64,000 bases of DNA from Litomosoides sigmodontis (Eukaryota > Nematoda > Chromadorea > Rhabditida > Onchocercidae): positions 8,885,365 to 8,949,364 of the forward strand of contig OY718806.1 of NCBI GenBank assembly GCA_963070105.1. The letters run 5' to 3'. Made by a program: the position numbers and the translations under genes. The notes below the pieces were generated by a model, which saw only the letters and a list, made by a program, of their open reading frames with translations, made no database searches and was not told the DNA's origin. Shown here one piece after another: positions 45,001 through 58,203 of the stretch (the first letter of the stretch is position 1; every line of letters starts with the position of its first letter).

Positions 45001-45859
45001 CAAAATTTAGAGAAATCGAACGTGAGCGGTAGTCAATATTTTGTAGTTTAGATTTTAATGAAGTTAATGCTGTTACACCAAGAATTAGAGCAAATGTTTG
45101 CAGTATCGTATGTATTGCTCCGAAATACACGTCATCAGTGGCTTCGTTCTGTAGACTTTGGGGAACAGTTGGTTCCATCACCTCACCTTACATCATTGGA
45201 ATGATCACCGTAAAGGTTTTTTCTACTTTACGTTATATCTCTCATTCAGGCTCAGTACACACCAATGGAAAATATTTAAAATATTTTCACTTTTAGCGTA
45301 CTGTAATGTGCATTTCAAAACAGAAACGAGGTCGGAAACGGTAGCTAGTCTGTTAGATGTAGGCAAACATTGATATTTTAACATATCATATAGAAGTTTA
45401 TGCTTTCAATGTCAATAAGGTATTGAGTCGCTATCTTAATAAGTAGAGTTTTGCATAACTCAAAAAGGTGAATTGCTTACTTTAGAACACATTTTACTCG
45501 TAATTTTAGAGTGTGATGTCAGAATGGCAAACTGTGTTTGTAATTATGATATGCGTGCTAACAATGACCGGTGCAATTTTCCAATTATTTGGTACAGGTG
45601 AACGGTTGTTTTTTTTTTTTTAAATTTTATATCTGTTTGCAGTTTTTGTCATTTGATTCCGCTGTGGCCAACTTAGTGTTCCTGTTTACGATTCGAATTT
45701 TACGATTTCTTATTTCGCTATGCTGTTGAGTGTTTTACAGTAAACGAACAGGAGTGGGCTCAAGATACACCCGGAATCTCAATCCTAGATTATGTGAATT
45801 CATTGAATGAGAAAGAAACAGACAAGGCATTAAAGGCAGAGTTGGAAAAAAGTGTTTAG
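42083..45859 (+). CDS. SLC17-like major facilitator transporter
   Basis: Twelve exons in phase, 525 aa: 42083-42284, 42603-42691, 42793-42880, 43021-43265, 43408-43495, 43708-43850, 43952-44095, 44495-44624, 44759-44888, 45104-45215, 45510-45597, 45741-45859. SLC17 carriers move organic or inorganic anions (phosphate, glutamate, sialic acid) across plasma or vesicle membranes. The first helix carries RTNMNMAMVCMV, like the RVNLSVAMVAMV region of the family. A loop with two N-x-S/T-type sites (e.g. NPNYTNLP) and EEQAWIFAAFYVGGLL lead into helix 2. The signature region is IIIRFLMGCGQGVLTPCMN, then YWFPLSEKSTAVALATTGNQ. The C-terminal half keeps PFICQLVSKLVFAGLADK and GTVGSITSPYIIGMI. It ends in a soluble tail (TPGISILDYVNSLNEKE). 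The substrate cannot be read from sequence. The next possible small gene starts 292 bases downstream. Confidence 0.88.
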
Positions 45860-46150
45860 CAGGAAGAGATAATTTAACGGAACAGTGGTGAGCAATATCG
45901 TTCTTACTCCTGTCAATATACCTAAAAATTGATTGAAGTGACTTTTATGGAATTTGCAAACTTGTGTATATGATTTTTAGAATTTGAAATTTGAGGAATT
46001 TCAGATAGCGTTTTTTTATTCGACTGGTACAAAAGTGAATAAGATTATCGCACTGGCAGTGTTAGCTTCTTCATATTAAAATACGATCTTAGATGTTCTA
46101 TATTCACGGATTTATGGTTTTTGTTTACATCCTTTTTTTCTTATAGGAAA

Positions 46151-46285
46151 ATGACGTTAAATAGAAATCGAATTCGTGTTCTTGCAAGTAACTACTTCGC
46201 AATAGCAGCAACACATTTGAGTGAATGTAGAAGAATGCGCGATAAATCTACGTTGCAAAAGAAATGTGAGACAGTTGTCGGTTGA
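46151..46285 (+). CDS. Possible 44-aa gene just downstream of the transporter
   Basis: A T-rich acceptor (TTTTTTTCTTATAG) is followed four bases later by an ATG opening a 44-codon frame: MTLNRNRIRVLASNYFAIAA, then THLSECRRMRDKS, then TLQKKCETVVG and stop. The mix of residues is protein-like and it has two Cys. The ATG lies 292 bases after the transporter stop, a distance seen for downstream genes of nematode operons, so spliced-leader trans-splicing is possible. Alternatively it is a 3' UTR exon of the transporter: a GTGAGC donor occurs near 45886. No family recognised. Confidence 0.35.
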   Translation: MTLNRNRIRVLASNYFAIAATHLSECRRMRDKSTLQKKCETVVG

Positions 46286-47626
46286 TCAGATGACAACAAT
46301 TATTGAAGTTGATTTCCTTTTAATTATACAACAATTTGATGATGGATTCAACATCAATCATTGTATTGTCGTTTAACATTTCATGCAAATTAATGATACG
46401 AAATATCTGGGTACTTGTTGAGAGCTCACCGATAAACAACAAGTAGATGAAATGTTTTTTTATTCCGCCTTCTTAAACGAACTGCTTCGTAATTGGACTG
46501 TGATTTTCGACAACTTGACCATCATTAGTGGACTGAACTGAATTGCAACTGGATCGTTATATGCGAAGATTGCTGATAGAACCGGAATTTACTGTGGCAG
46601 TTTCCGACTGCAGATCAGAAAAGAAATGCTTAAAAAGTGGAACCAATTGAACTACGAAATATTGTCTTACCACATTTTGTCTGTGCTGAATCTATCATCA
46701 AGCGACTATTTACCACTTACTTCATCATTGAGCATAGTAATTTCATTATAGAAAAATGCTTTAAAAGTTTAGCAAAGAATAGAGAATGTTTCTGAGTTTA
46801 TCAAATCCTGATGGACGTGGAGGGGATTTGTGCTAGTGGAGCGGAAGAGTGATTCTGACTGGTATAGATGCATCGACTGTCACATCTGAAATCAATGTCT
46901 AACTTAGTAATCGATTTACCCAAAAAAAAGCCATAGGTCTTATTTTTGACAGGACAAAAGAACATATGTTCGTTTAAGCTTATAATTTGTTAATCATTGA
47001 ATTTCAGAGTGTAATCTCATAAGCCACTGATGTTGTGAAACTTTTGCTATGGAGAAGTTTGCTTGATTAGTTGATGCTTGTGAGCTTAGTGTAATCGAAT
47101 AATTATTGACTTACCCACTTACAACAACGACACAATACCAGCAGCACCGGCAATCGCTCTTGCAACGACTAGCCAGCCTCTCTGAGAACCTCCCGCCCGA
47201 TCCTCCTGGTCACGCAGAAGAGGAATGCCTCCCGCCTTTTTGCAAACATGATCTACTACATACATAGGTAGTTGATAGAGAGAGGGGCGGGTTACGGACA
47301 CTGAGTGATTGGCTGACATCAACACGGATTGGTGACAAACGCGGGAAACAGTCTGATTGAATGATGCAGTGAATAGCACGTTGCATGACTAACGGATTAA
47401 CTAGCGTTTGGGGGGAGGGGGGAAGGATACGATAGGTGACGGATTACACTTAAATGATAATTAGATAAGAATTTTAAATAATTAGATAAGAATTACGTAC
47501 AATATTTATTTGTATTTCCCGCTAGACCTCGGATTTCTCGACAACTGATAACGATGCGAGGAAAAGCATTTGAGCTTCCAAAATCATTTGCTTCCAACTG
47601 ATATCAGTTTTTTTTTAGCTAGGATT
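46286..47626. other. Intergenic region with a GC-rich island
   Basis: The 46.3-47.1 kb part shows only short open frames. At 47119-47400 there is a GC-rich island with a GC box (GGGGCGGG, 47284-47291) and inverted CCAAT-type words (ATTGG at about 47311 and 47328). It is open on both strands. The minus frame 47119-47379 runs into a perfect GTAAGT donor at its end (...RAIAGAAGIVSLL). The plus frame reads QSLLQRLASLSENLPPDP... to a TAG near 47271. The island could be a promoter or a first exon on either strand. A G-rich pair of runs (six G each) lies near 47410-47422. Confidence 0.35.
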
Positions 47627-47764
47627 ATGAGCTTTAAGGTGCTAAATGTGTCAGTGCTTTATATTGCAAATGCATACGCTGTACTACTTGTTAGTTTATG
47701 GCCTGTGGTAATTGTCTGCTTCATTGTCTTTCCACTTTTTGAAGTTTCACGAGCATTTTATTAA
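47627..47764 (+). CDS. Possible 45-aa membrane peptide gene
   Basis: A ten-T acceptor (TTTTTTTTTTAG) ends eight bases before an ATG that opens 45 codons. The peptide is strongly hydrophobic (VLYIANAYAVLLVSLWPVV, then IVCFIVFPLFEVSRAFY), enough for one or two membrane spans. The acceptor-to-ATG spacing is typical of a trans-spliced nematode mRNA. It could also be the first exon of a longer gene, using the GTAATT donor after ...SLWPV. No family recognised. Confidence 0.3.
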   Translation: MSFKVLNVSVLYIANAYAVLLVSLWPVVIVCFIVFPLFEVSRAFY

Positions 47765-49564
47765 CTTTACCCATTGGCATTTCACAATTGATATAACAAA
47801 TCAATTTTCCTCCCTTTTTTTTTTAAAAAAAAAAAGGAATTAATTTGGCAGAAATGATAAGCGTAAAATTTTCAGAACAAACTGGATCGTTACTGCAACT
47901 ATCACGTCACATCCATTAATCAAAAATGATTTCAAAATTAAGCGTTGTTTTTTTTTTCGTTTAAAACGATCGTTGTAAGTAAAATGGACGAAATTGGTGG
48001 TGGTGATGATATCGATCACTTTCAATTGCATTCATATTTACACAAAACTTAATAAAACTAATAATTTCCTAAAATTTCTTGCATAATTAAAAAAATTCTT
48101 ATTTTCAAAAACCTTTACAATCAAAATATATGCATTTTTGATTTCTTTACACACATTTCATTAAAATATAGCATGTTTTTTATTTGCTAATTTTTTACTT
48201 CAAAAAAACAGCACAATTCGTGAAGATAGTAATGAATAATTGAAGTTCTTGTTACAGAAAAAAAAAACATTAAGATTCCATTTTAGCAACACATAAACAA
48301 GATTTTTTTTTCTGAATTCATGACAGGGAAAATATAATTTTAAAATTATCCATTGACAGGAGATACCGAAGTAGTGGGCAAAGTTAAATATATCATCCTC
48401 TGGGAAATTTGCTTCACTCATCTTCCGATAGGCAAAAAAAAGTGTGTGTGTCTGTATGTGCATATATATATATATACATATGTGTGTGTGTGTGTGTATG
48501 TTTTGTGTTTCACACACATTTCAATCACTAACGAAATTTTTTCATTTTTTTATTTTTTGGCTATTTTCATAGAAATTCGTTTGTGAGAAACGACTGGAAT
48601 GAAGGCTTTTCTCATGCTTTTCTTAGTAGCATACTATCATTCCTGTTTTTTTTTCGCTCTCTAATTTTCATTGCTCTTATGCTAATAAATTTTACAACGA
48701 AATGAGGAAAATTTTCGGAAATGAGAAATGTTATGAAAGATTTCTAGCATAAATAACTCTATGATAACTATACGTTTAAATTTATTTTTTATTTTTTTCT
48801 TTTTTGTAAAATATGAATGGTGTGATGCTGATATATTATTTACTTTTCAGTCTTCCGTTTTTTTCCTCCCTCACCTTCTACTTCAACATAGTTACTCCTC
48901 GTATCCTGTCTTCTCCTCCTTCTCCTTCTCCTTCTCCTTCTCCTTCTCCTTCTCCTTCTCCTTCTTCTCTTTCTCCTTCTCCTTCTTCCTCTTCCTGTTC
49001 CTGTTCCTCTTCCTCTTCCTCTTCTGCTTTTTGTTTTTTCTTCATTTCAAAACCACTTCCGGACAGAAGAAGTTATTGCGGATGGAAAGTTGAAGTGTAA
49101 TCGATCTATATCGAAGTTGTCTTATAACTATCTATCTTTTTATCCTAAATTTTCCCTTTTTTTCAAACATTTTTATATTTCTTTAAAATCAGAAAAATTT
49201 TCAAAAAAAATAATATGCAATGAAAACAACTGAATGAACAAATGCTTATTCATTCGCCTCTTCTCTGCTACTTCAAATGAATTTTAGGAATTGTCAGCTT
49301 ATTCCATCATCCGACAAAATGAATGATATTATCAGAGCAGAAGAATTATTATCCCAATATATCAATTGATTGATAATGCATTGCTTGAAAAACGGCAAAA
49401 AAAATTTGTATTTTTTTTAATGCTGTAAATAATGATCTTTTTTTTCCGGGAACTACAATAATTCCTATGATAGTTTTAGCTATTATTTTTTTTTTAAAAA
49501 GAAGACAAGAAAAAAAGAAGATTCAACTGGAATATGCTCAAAAGTGAATGATTGACGAATTGTG
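47765..49564. other. Intergenic region, AT-rich
   Basis: No gene seen. It has an AT/GT microsatellite (about 48462-48500), the CTCCTT repeat described separately, and many poly-A and poly-T runs. Confidence 0.5.
48907..49028. repeat. (CTCCTT)n hexamer repeat
   Basis: About ten CTCCTT units, then degenerate CTTCCT and CTGTTC variants. Overlapping Ser-Pro and Ser-Phe frames here are artefacts of the repeat. Confidence 0.9.
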
Positions 49565-51671
49565 ATGGTTAATTATTTGGAACGTGCTTGTACGTTAGTA
49601 GACTGTTCACCGTTACCGTCATCTCTCAGTGCATCATCAACAACACATCAGCAAAAATCTCAGAGATTTTCAAGGGTTAACTACGTTGGTATGCTACTGT
49701 GCATTTATTTAATTTCCTTTTTGTCAGTGTTAAAAAGGATTTTAAAAATTTATTGCTCATCATTTTATTACTAATAAATAAATTATCTACTCGAAATTCT
49801 TACCCAAAAAAATGGACAGATGAAGAAATGCATCTTCGAAAAAGTGTAACTACTTTTATAATAAAATTTTGAATTAATTTTAGGTGGTGAAGTTTTTAAA
49901 TTTAGATAAATATAATGTGTTTGAAATTTCGTTTTAAATTTAGATAAATATAATGTGTTTGAAATTTCGTAATAATTGTCTTTTTTTTTTTAATGAGAAA
50001 ACTATTTTGTTCCAATTCTTTATCACACTATTTTGTTTGTTTTTATCAGTTAATCCACGGTGCGATGATGCAACTAAATATAAACACGTTGAGCATGCAA
50101 CTGATGAAAAAGTTCATTGTATGAAACATAAAATTCGACTCACCAGTGCATCGGCGCAATTGTCGCAATATCGGTGTTGCTGCAGCCTTATGCATTCTGT
50201 GGTATGCATTACAATATGCCACATTTTTGCAATCGAAAATTTAAAATAATTTATTTGTTTCCTAAGGATAATTGATCATACTTTAATGTATAAGTAAGCG
50301 TTATATTTTTGATCACTTTCGTCTTTACCTAAAATAAATATAATAAATTACAACTTAAAAGTGCAGTAAAGATTTTTTAAAATTTCTGTAACCAAATATA
50401 ATTCAGATATATATAATTATTTTACCACTGTTTTTTTTTACTAACAAAATTGTTCTCAATCCATACTGATTAAAAGAAGTAGCAATTTTCCTCCTTCCCT
50501 CTCCTCGTTAATTTTCCCGATTTTCCAGGTGGGCATTGTTTCATACTTACAATCAATTGTTTTCAGACTGGTACTAGATTATTTCTGTTAATTTATGTGG
50601 CCTTATCAGTTATCGCTTTTACGTTTGCGATAAAATTAGCTGTACTTTGGTCTGTGGTACCATTTGTAATCGCTTCACTAAGTATTTATGCATTGTGTAC
50701 GGAGAAACACAAATACTTGTATCCATTTTTAATCGTGTCGGTTTGTTTCATTTTACTACCATATCATCTTCCTTCTGTCCTTTTTTTTAATCAAATTTTA
50801 AAAGATATTTTTTTTTTTTAGAGAAACAGTAAAACATTTGCTTCACTAACTTTTCACTTCACATTCCTTTCACTTACATTCACTTCACATTCTGCATAAT
50901 TTCACTAATTTTAGAGTGTTCATATAATACTTTGCATTGTGGTTGTACTTCTAATAATCACCTTTACGGCTGCTAGTTATGGAACTTTTAGGCAAATTGT
51001 TGGTAAGTGTATTGAATGAATTAGAATTGAAGAAAAAAAAATCCTGCTGTTATAATGTGCATGACTTCGCATGATTAATTGCTAACAACAAAATGAATGA
51101 ATCATAATATTATCACTTATCATTAAGCTAATTCAAGCAATATGTTATCATTTGGATAAGTGAAATTGTGATAATTTTAAATTGTGTTTCTCAATGCACC
51201 GTGCAATTTTCAGAAATATCAAACATCTGCGATCGAAAATTGAATTAATGAAAATTAAAAAACTTTTTGTTACAGAATACTATATAAAAGCACGACTTAG
51301 CGATACATTTATTGTAATATTCGTCATCACATCTGTTGTTTTATTTCTTACTTTATCGATAGTGCACTTATGGCAAGTAACTGTTGTTTACAGGTAAATT
51401 TGAGCAATGCTTTAAAAATTAACCTTTTTTAGTTTGATTGATGAAAATAGTGAATGGATGGATATGTTTTTCAAATCTTTCTTCTTTTGCTCTATCTCTT
51501 TCACTCCCGCAATTTGCTGCAGTTGCTTTTTTAGGAGAAGCTAGTTTTGTCAGTAATAATTTAAGAGATAATTCATTGATACAAAGAGCAATGGAAATTC
51601 ATAAATTTCGTTGTAAAATTAGTTTCCAGCTGTATGATGTATTTCGAGCAAAAGCGCCACCTGGAGCATGA
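49565..51671 (+). CDS. Four-helix integral membrane protein, nematode tetraspan type
   Basis: Six exons in phase, 257 aa: 49565-49688, 50050-50201, 50567-50740, 50915-51002, 51276-51393, 51554-51671. The N-terminal 80 residues are polar and probably cytosolic. A YRCCCSLMHSVTGTR motif just precedes the first helix. Four hydrophobic segments follow at roughly 97-117, 118-137, 144-172 and 193-218. The tail is short and basic, ending SFQLYDVFRAKAPPGA. The CC...H..TGT start and four close helices recall nematode LAPTM/DUF7027-like small membrane proteins, which is a loose resemblance. The last acceptor was chosen at 51553 because it alone keeps frame with the upstream GTAAAT donor. Function is unknown; a role in endolysosomal membranes would be a guess from the LAPTM resemblance. 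Confidence 0.75.
49894..49969. repeat. Perfect 38-bp tandem duplication in an intron
   Basis: Two head-to-tail copies (49894-49931, 49932-49969), each running TTTTAAATTTAG...GAAATTTCG, in the first intron of the four-helix gene. Identity implies a recent event. Confidence 0.95.
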
Positions 51672-53602
<1,931 letters not shown>

Positions 53603-53791
53603 ATGGATTATTTCTTTTTAATTTTCATTCAGTTATTTTTTTTGATTATTTTGCAAAATTTTGCACGACCTAATTTGAACTTAAAAAGAAGAAAGAATGA
53701 AATTTCGGTTTATTTCCACCAGGAAGGCAAGTCCAGAACGCTTTTTTCTGCAGAGAAGAACCGGAATTCCTCTTCGATCAATGAATTGTAA
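53603..53791 (+). CDS. Possible small secreted peptide
   Basis: An ATG opens 62 codons. The first 20 residues form a plausible signal peptide (MDYFFLIFIQLFFLIILQNF). The remainder is polar and basic: ARPNLNLKRRKNEISVYFHQ, then EGKSRTLFSAEKNRNSSSINEL and stop. The LKRRK site would suit proprotein processing. No intron is needed, though a CCACCAG acceptor-like site lies inside. AT-rich DNA can give a hydrophobic start by chance (Phe, Ile and Leu codons), so this is tentative. No family recognised. Confidence 0.3.
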   Translation: MDYFFLIFIQLFFLIILQNFARPNLNLKRRKNEISVYFHQEGKSRTLFSAEKNRNSSSINEL

Positions 53792-53896
53792 TGCATAGGC
53801 CGGCCACATGTGAATTTCTAAAAGATCACCAATTATTTGTGGTGATGAATTAGATGTCATCCGACCCTTCCGTCTCTTCCGCCTTACGGAAATGAA

Positions 53897-54052
53897 ATGG
53901 ATGAAAAGTTCAAAAAAGTTTTCCTTTCATTAATTCTCGTTTTGAGGTCCAAAAGCAGCAGTAGTTTAGCTTCACGTCGGATTGATAAATGGGTGAGTAG
54001 CGTAAGCGATGCATTCAGACAATCGATCGGAATAAAAGCTAAAAAAGGCTGA
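53897..54052 (+). CDS. Possible 51-aa basic peptide or first exon
   Basis: The ATG opens MDEKFKKVFLSLILVLRSKS, then SSSLASRRIDKW, then VSSVSDAFRQSIGIKAKKG and stop. A consensus donor (GTGAGT) lies right after the Trp codon, so the true product may splice there to an exon I could not find. It lies about 105 bases downstream of the other small frame. The stretch is richer in G+C than its surroundings. Function unknown. Confidence 0.3.
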   Translation: MDEKFKKVFLSLILVLRSKSSSSLASRRIDKWVSSVSDAFRQSIGIKAKKG

Positions 54053-55792
54053 CAACTTCTATCAAATCATTGCTAAATTAAGGAAACGACGAGGATGGCT
54101 AGCAATGCGATTAGATAATCGATCGATTGAAACTTCTCATTCCCAAACTTTTTTCTTTCTATTGTCGCAGCTACTGTCCCCTACGGATGATAGCCATTGC
54201 ACCATTATTACTCCTTCTCTCTCTCTTTCTCTCTTCCTCTCCCTCTCTCTTTGCACCTTTCATTTTTTACTTGTGATATAAAAATGAAATGATTTGGCTG
54301 AAATTTTCATAGTTGATTATTTCATTGTAGGAGAGGGGGGAGGAGGGTGGGGAAAAAACAACAAAAAATGAAACGATAAATTTTCTCTTTTCTTGAAAAA
54401 ATAAAAAATTTGCAGCAGCAAAATATGTGAAATAAATTGAGATTTAGTTAAATGATAATTTCCCCATTAAATTAAGGTATAATTGAAAAATGTAAAAAAC
54501 CTTTATCGATCATCACTATCAAACGATATCGATATCAATCCCAATTTACATTTCTGGATGAAAAGTGGAACTGTTCGTGGTTTTGCAAGTCGTTCGTCCA
54601 AAATCACTTTCTTTATCTCCAGAATTGTTAATTGATTAATCAATCTATTATCGGCATTTTCTTCATTTGATCTCTTTTTTTTTCACTTCAATTCTTTGTT
54701 TTCAGAAATTCTGCAACGAAACCTCTTCACTTAGGTTTATTTATCGTAAATTAAAAACAAAAAAAAAGGCATTTAGCACAATTTAACTTCTCCCTCTCTC
54801 TGATTATCCGTTCATCTTATTTCATACCTCTAACAATTGTTGAACATGATGGTGGAACATTTAAATTAATATTTTGAAAAAATACTGAGTAAAGTGAAAT
54901 ATCAGCTGCCGCTTCCAACATTTTACATTCGATACTTTCCAGTCAATCATTAAATTATCCGAAATACTTCAGGAACATTGTGCTTGTTTGAAATTAAATT
55001 AATATTAATTGAAATTATGTCCAAATTTCTTATCACGAAATTATCATTTCAAGAATAGAAATGATTGAATTATATTAAGCATAACGTTTGTTACAAAATA
55101 AAATGTCGATGGATCATAGAAGTCATGAATTTATCGCTCACTTGCGTTGCTGTTAAATTAAAAATTTTTACTTTTGAATTTTTTCATTTTTAAGGTGGAG
55201 ATTTGCTCGTAACATCGACGATTTTATAATTTGTTTTTAAATTCTTTTATTATTTCAAACCTAAAACTTGTCATTTTAAAACTTATTGTTCTTTAATAAT
55301 GTCGTTGCCATTTAGTTATTTCAAAATTGATTAGAAGCGATTTTAAATTATTGACAATACCTCTTGTTCAGGCATTGTGTGAATTCACTAATATGAAATT
55401 ATTAATTATCGAATGCGAAAATTCTAAATGATATTGTTCTGCCATTCTCGATTATTTTTGCTTCTTTTTTCCCACAGATATGATAGTAAAAGTAACAAAC
55501 AATTCATTAAGATAATTGAAGAAGAAATGGCAACAGTTGAAGGAGAAAAATTTTATTTAATTCAACTAAAAGCAAAGTTGAGATTTCTTTATTGCAACAG
55601 ATAATTAGCATTTTTCTTCTTGCTTTTTCCTTTAAAATAAAAAAGCGAACTAGTAGAAGCACATCAAATACAATAAATTCATTCATGCGGTAGTGTTGCT
55701 TTCCGGAAATTATCATCTGATCATATCTAATCAATCGATCACGAAGAAAAGATGAACTGTGGCTGAATAAAGTAAGAGTTTGCTGATTCAAT
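54053..55792. other. Intergenic region, AT-rich
   Basis: No gene seen. CT tract near 54212-54252, G-rich stretch 54331-54352 (runs of 6, 3 and 4 G). The right end contains the 3' UTR of the minus-strand poly-Gln gene, with a minus-strand AATAAA near 55585. Confidence 0.5.
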
Positions 55793-57601
55793 TTAACGTC
55801 GTCTGGAAATTGACCCAAATTTGATTGGTACAATTTTGTCTGCGTCACTTTCAACTTGACGTGCGGTATGTCTGAAACTAATACTTTTATTACAATCACA
55901 CACACACACACACGCACACACGCAAAAAAAAGAAATTTGCGCAATTATACTACGTTTATAGTATAAGTGTACTACGTCATTGTGCTACGTTAAAATTCAC
56001 TATGTTACCTACTTTTTTTTCTCGAACTTGTAATATCTTTTAAAGTCAAAATTTTCAGGACTTAAATTACCAACTATTATTGCTAGTTAATTAGTTGGCT
56101 AGGATAGGAGAAGAAATGACAATTCATGGTGTGCAGGTAAATAATCCAACCTGGTTCGAGCATTTTTCATTTCCACAGATGGTGGTACTTTAATTGGTAC
56201 AGCATTGACATTTTTCATAATATGCCCTCTCGAATCCACTAAATTTGTTTGCAACGCTGTATTCAAACCGTAATTGTCCTTTCCAAGAATCTGTAAACTA
56301 GAAGAAGTCAATGATTTTCCACATTACAATTAACTAATTACTTCCTGGAACTTAGTGCAGTAAACTAAGTCTTATGACAGTTTTAATTTGCAAGGTGTGA
56401 TGGTAACAGAGAGCTTAAAAATGCTCTATAGCATTTGTGCAATTCCATAACGATTTCTGAAACATAAATTTCACACGGACGAAAGCACTAATGATGACAA
56501 TTAAAATTAATTAGTGTAAAAAGGTAGTGGTAGTGGTGGTAGTAGTAGTAGTAGCAACAATAATAACAGTACTTATGGTAATAATAATAATATTATTATT
56601 AATAAAAATAGCGGTAGTAGTAGCAGTGATAAGTGGTGTGCCGTTAGCATTAACAAATCTTACTACTCTTAAATTTATTTCTCTCCACCAGTAGTAGCTT
56701 CATCACTTCTACACTTCAGCCATTTCTCTAGCTTAATTTGAACAAATGATTGAACAGCCTACTGCTGGTGGTGCCACAATGACACGTGCATTTCCTTTTG
56801 AAGGACCCGATGAAGCTGCTTTTCTGGGAATTGTCCTCTTGTGACCATTCGGAAATATTATTGGTGGCTTCGACGAGTTATCCGTCTAAATTTGTTGATT
56901 GCAGTATATGCTGATCATTGTTAGCATCACAGTTCAGACGTACCTCTTTGTTTTCCTACCATTTCACAAAAAAGTTATGAAGAACGAGGAGCTGAGTGTG
57001 TCACAAGTTTTAACTATCGTTATCATTGCAATGCATTGTTGACCTTGTGAACTTCCTCGAACTTTATCAATTTCAAAAAATCTCGAAAATGTTACTTCGC
57101 CCATGGTGGAATTTTTCCCCTTGCTTGATTCATCAGGTAATGCTGATGATGCACTTAATGCGGCCATCATTCGTGATCTTATCGATAGATTTGGTGGTAC
57201 TCTTGGTGTTGGTCGTACGTTCAGCTCTTCGTCCTGTAAATTAATCAATCAGTTAATTGATAATTTTTTTACCAAACTAATTTTGTGCTGTTACCACTGA
57301 TAAAATTGATAACTATTTCAATTAATCAGATAAATTATATAACGTACCGTCGTAGTGCTGCATGCCAAATGATATAAGTAAAACAATTCGATGATTTAAT
57401 TAATCAATATAATGGCATCGTACTCATTACTATTGTCTGTAGCGTGTTAATTAGCTAATTAACACATGATTGACAACAGCTTAATCATCATGAAACATTT
57501 TCATCAAACTTCTGCACATCGTATTCCATATACTACAGTGTTGGTTGTTTTGATATTTTTGATGAAATTAGTAAAATGTAACATGTTGGTGTTGGTGTTG
57601 C

Positions 57602-57641
<40 letters not shown>

Positions 57642-57816
57642 GCAATTGGTGATCGCGTTCTTGTTGCAATTGTTTTCCAGGTACAATTTCCTCTCTTGCA
57701 TCACTAAGTTTTTTAGCTGGACGAAGTCCAGCTGGCACAGAATGACCGTTACTAACAGTGATGAGAGTTATTGTTATCATTAGGATTGGATAGAAGCAAC
57801 AATCGGTGAAGCACAT
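55793..57816 (-). CDS. Secreted low-complexity protein with poly-Gln tract (hypothetical)
   Basis: Five exons in phase, 248 aa: 57583-57816, 57063-57233, 56763-56885, 56151-56290, 55793-55871. A signal peptide opens the protein (MCFTDCCFYPILMITITLIT, then VSNGHS). A basic stretch (PAGLRPAKKLSDAREE) and about 15 Gln ending HQHQH follow. Exons 2-4 code disordered Ser/Pro-rich sequence (RPTPRVPPNLSIRSRMMAAL; HKRTIPRKAASSGPSK). Near the end VPIK occurs twice (NAVPIKVPP and DKIVPIKFGS), and the protein ends SISRRR. No known domain is visible. Donors for exons 2 and 3 are GTTCGA and GTAGGC, both types used elsewhere in the window. Candidates are a matrix protein or a secreted prohormone-like protein with basic cleavage sites. 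I do not recognise a family. Confidence 0.6.
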
Positions 57817-57918
57817 TCTACTCGATCACAACAGCATAGACAACCAATTTCTGTAATATCATTCTCAACACCTTCTCATGTAGCGGTCGTAATTTTTACT
57901 TCGAAAAAGAACACGGTA

Positions 57919-58203
<285 letters not shown>

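Noticed and set aside
46565..46651. Short plus-strand frame starting MRRLLIEPEFTVAVSDC
   Set aside because: Protein-like, but no acceptor places it in frame and an upstream stop is close; too short to support.
48761..49100. Ser/Pro- and Phe/Ser-rich frames about 100 codons long
   Set aside because: They derive from the CTCCTT hexamer repeat.
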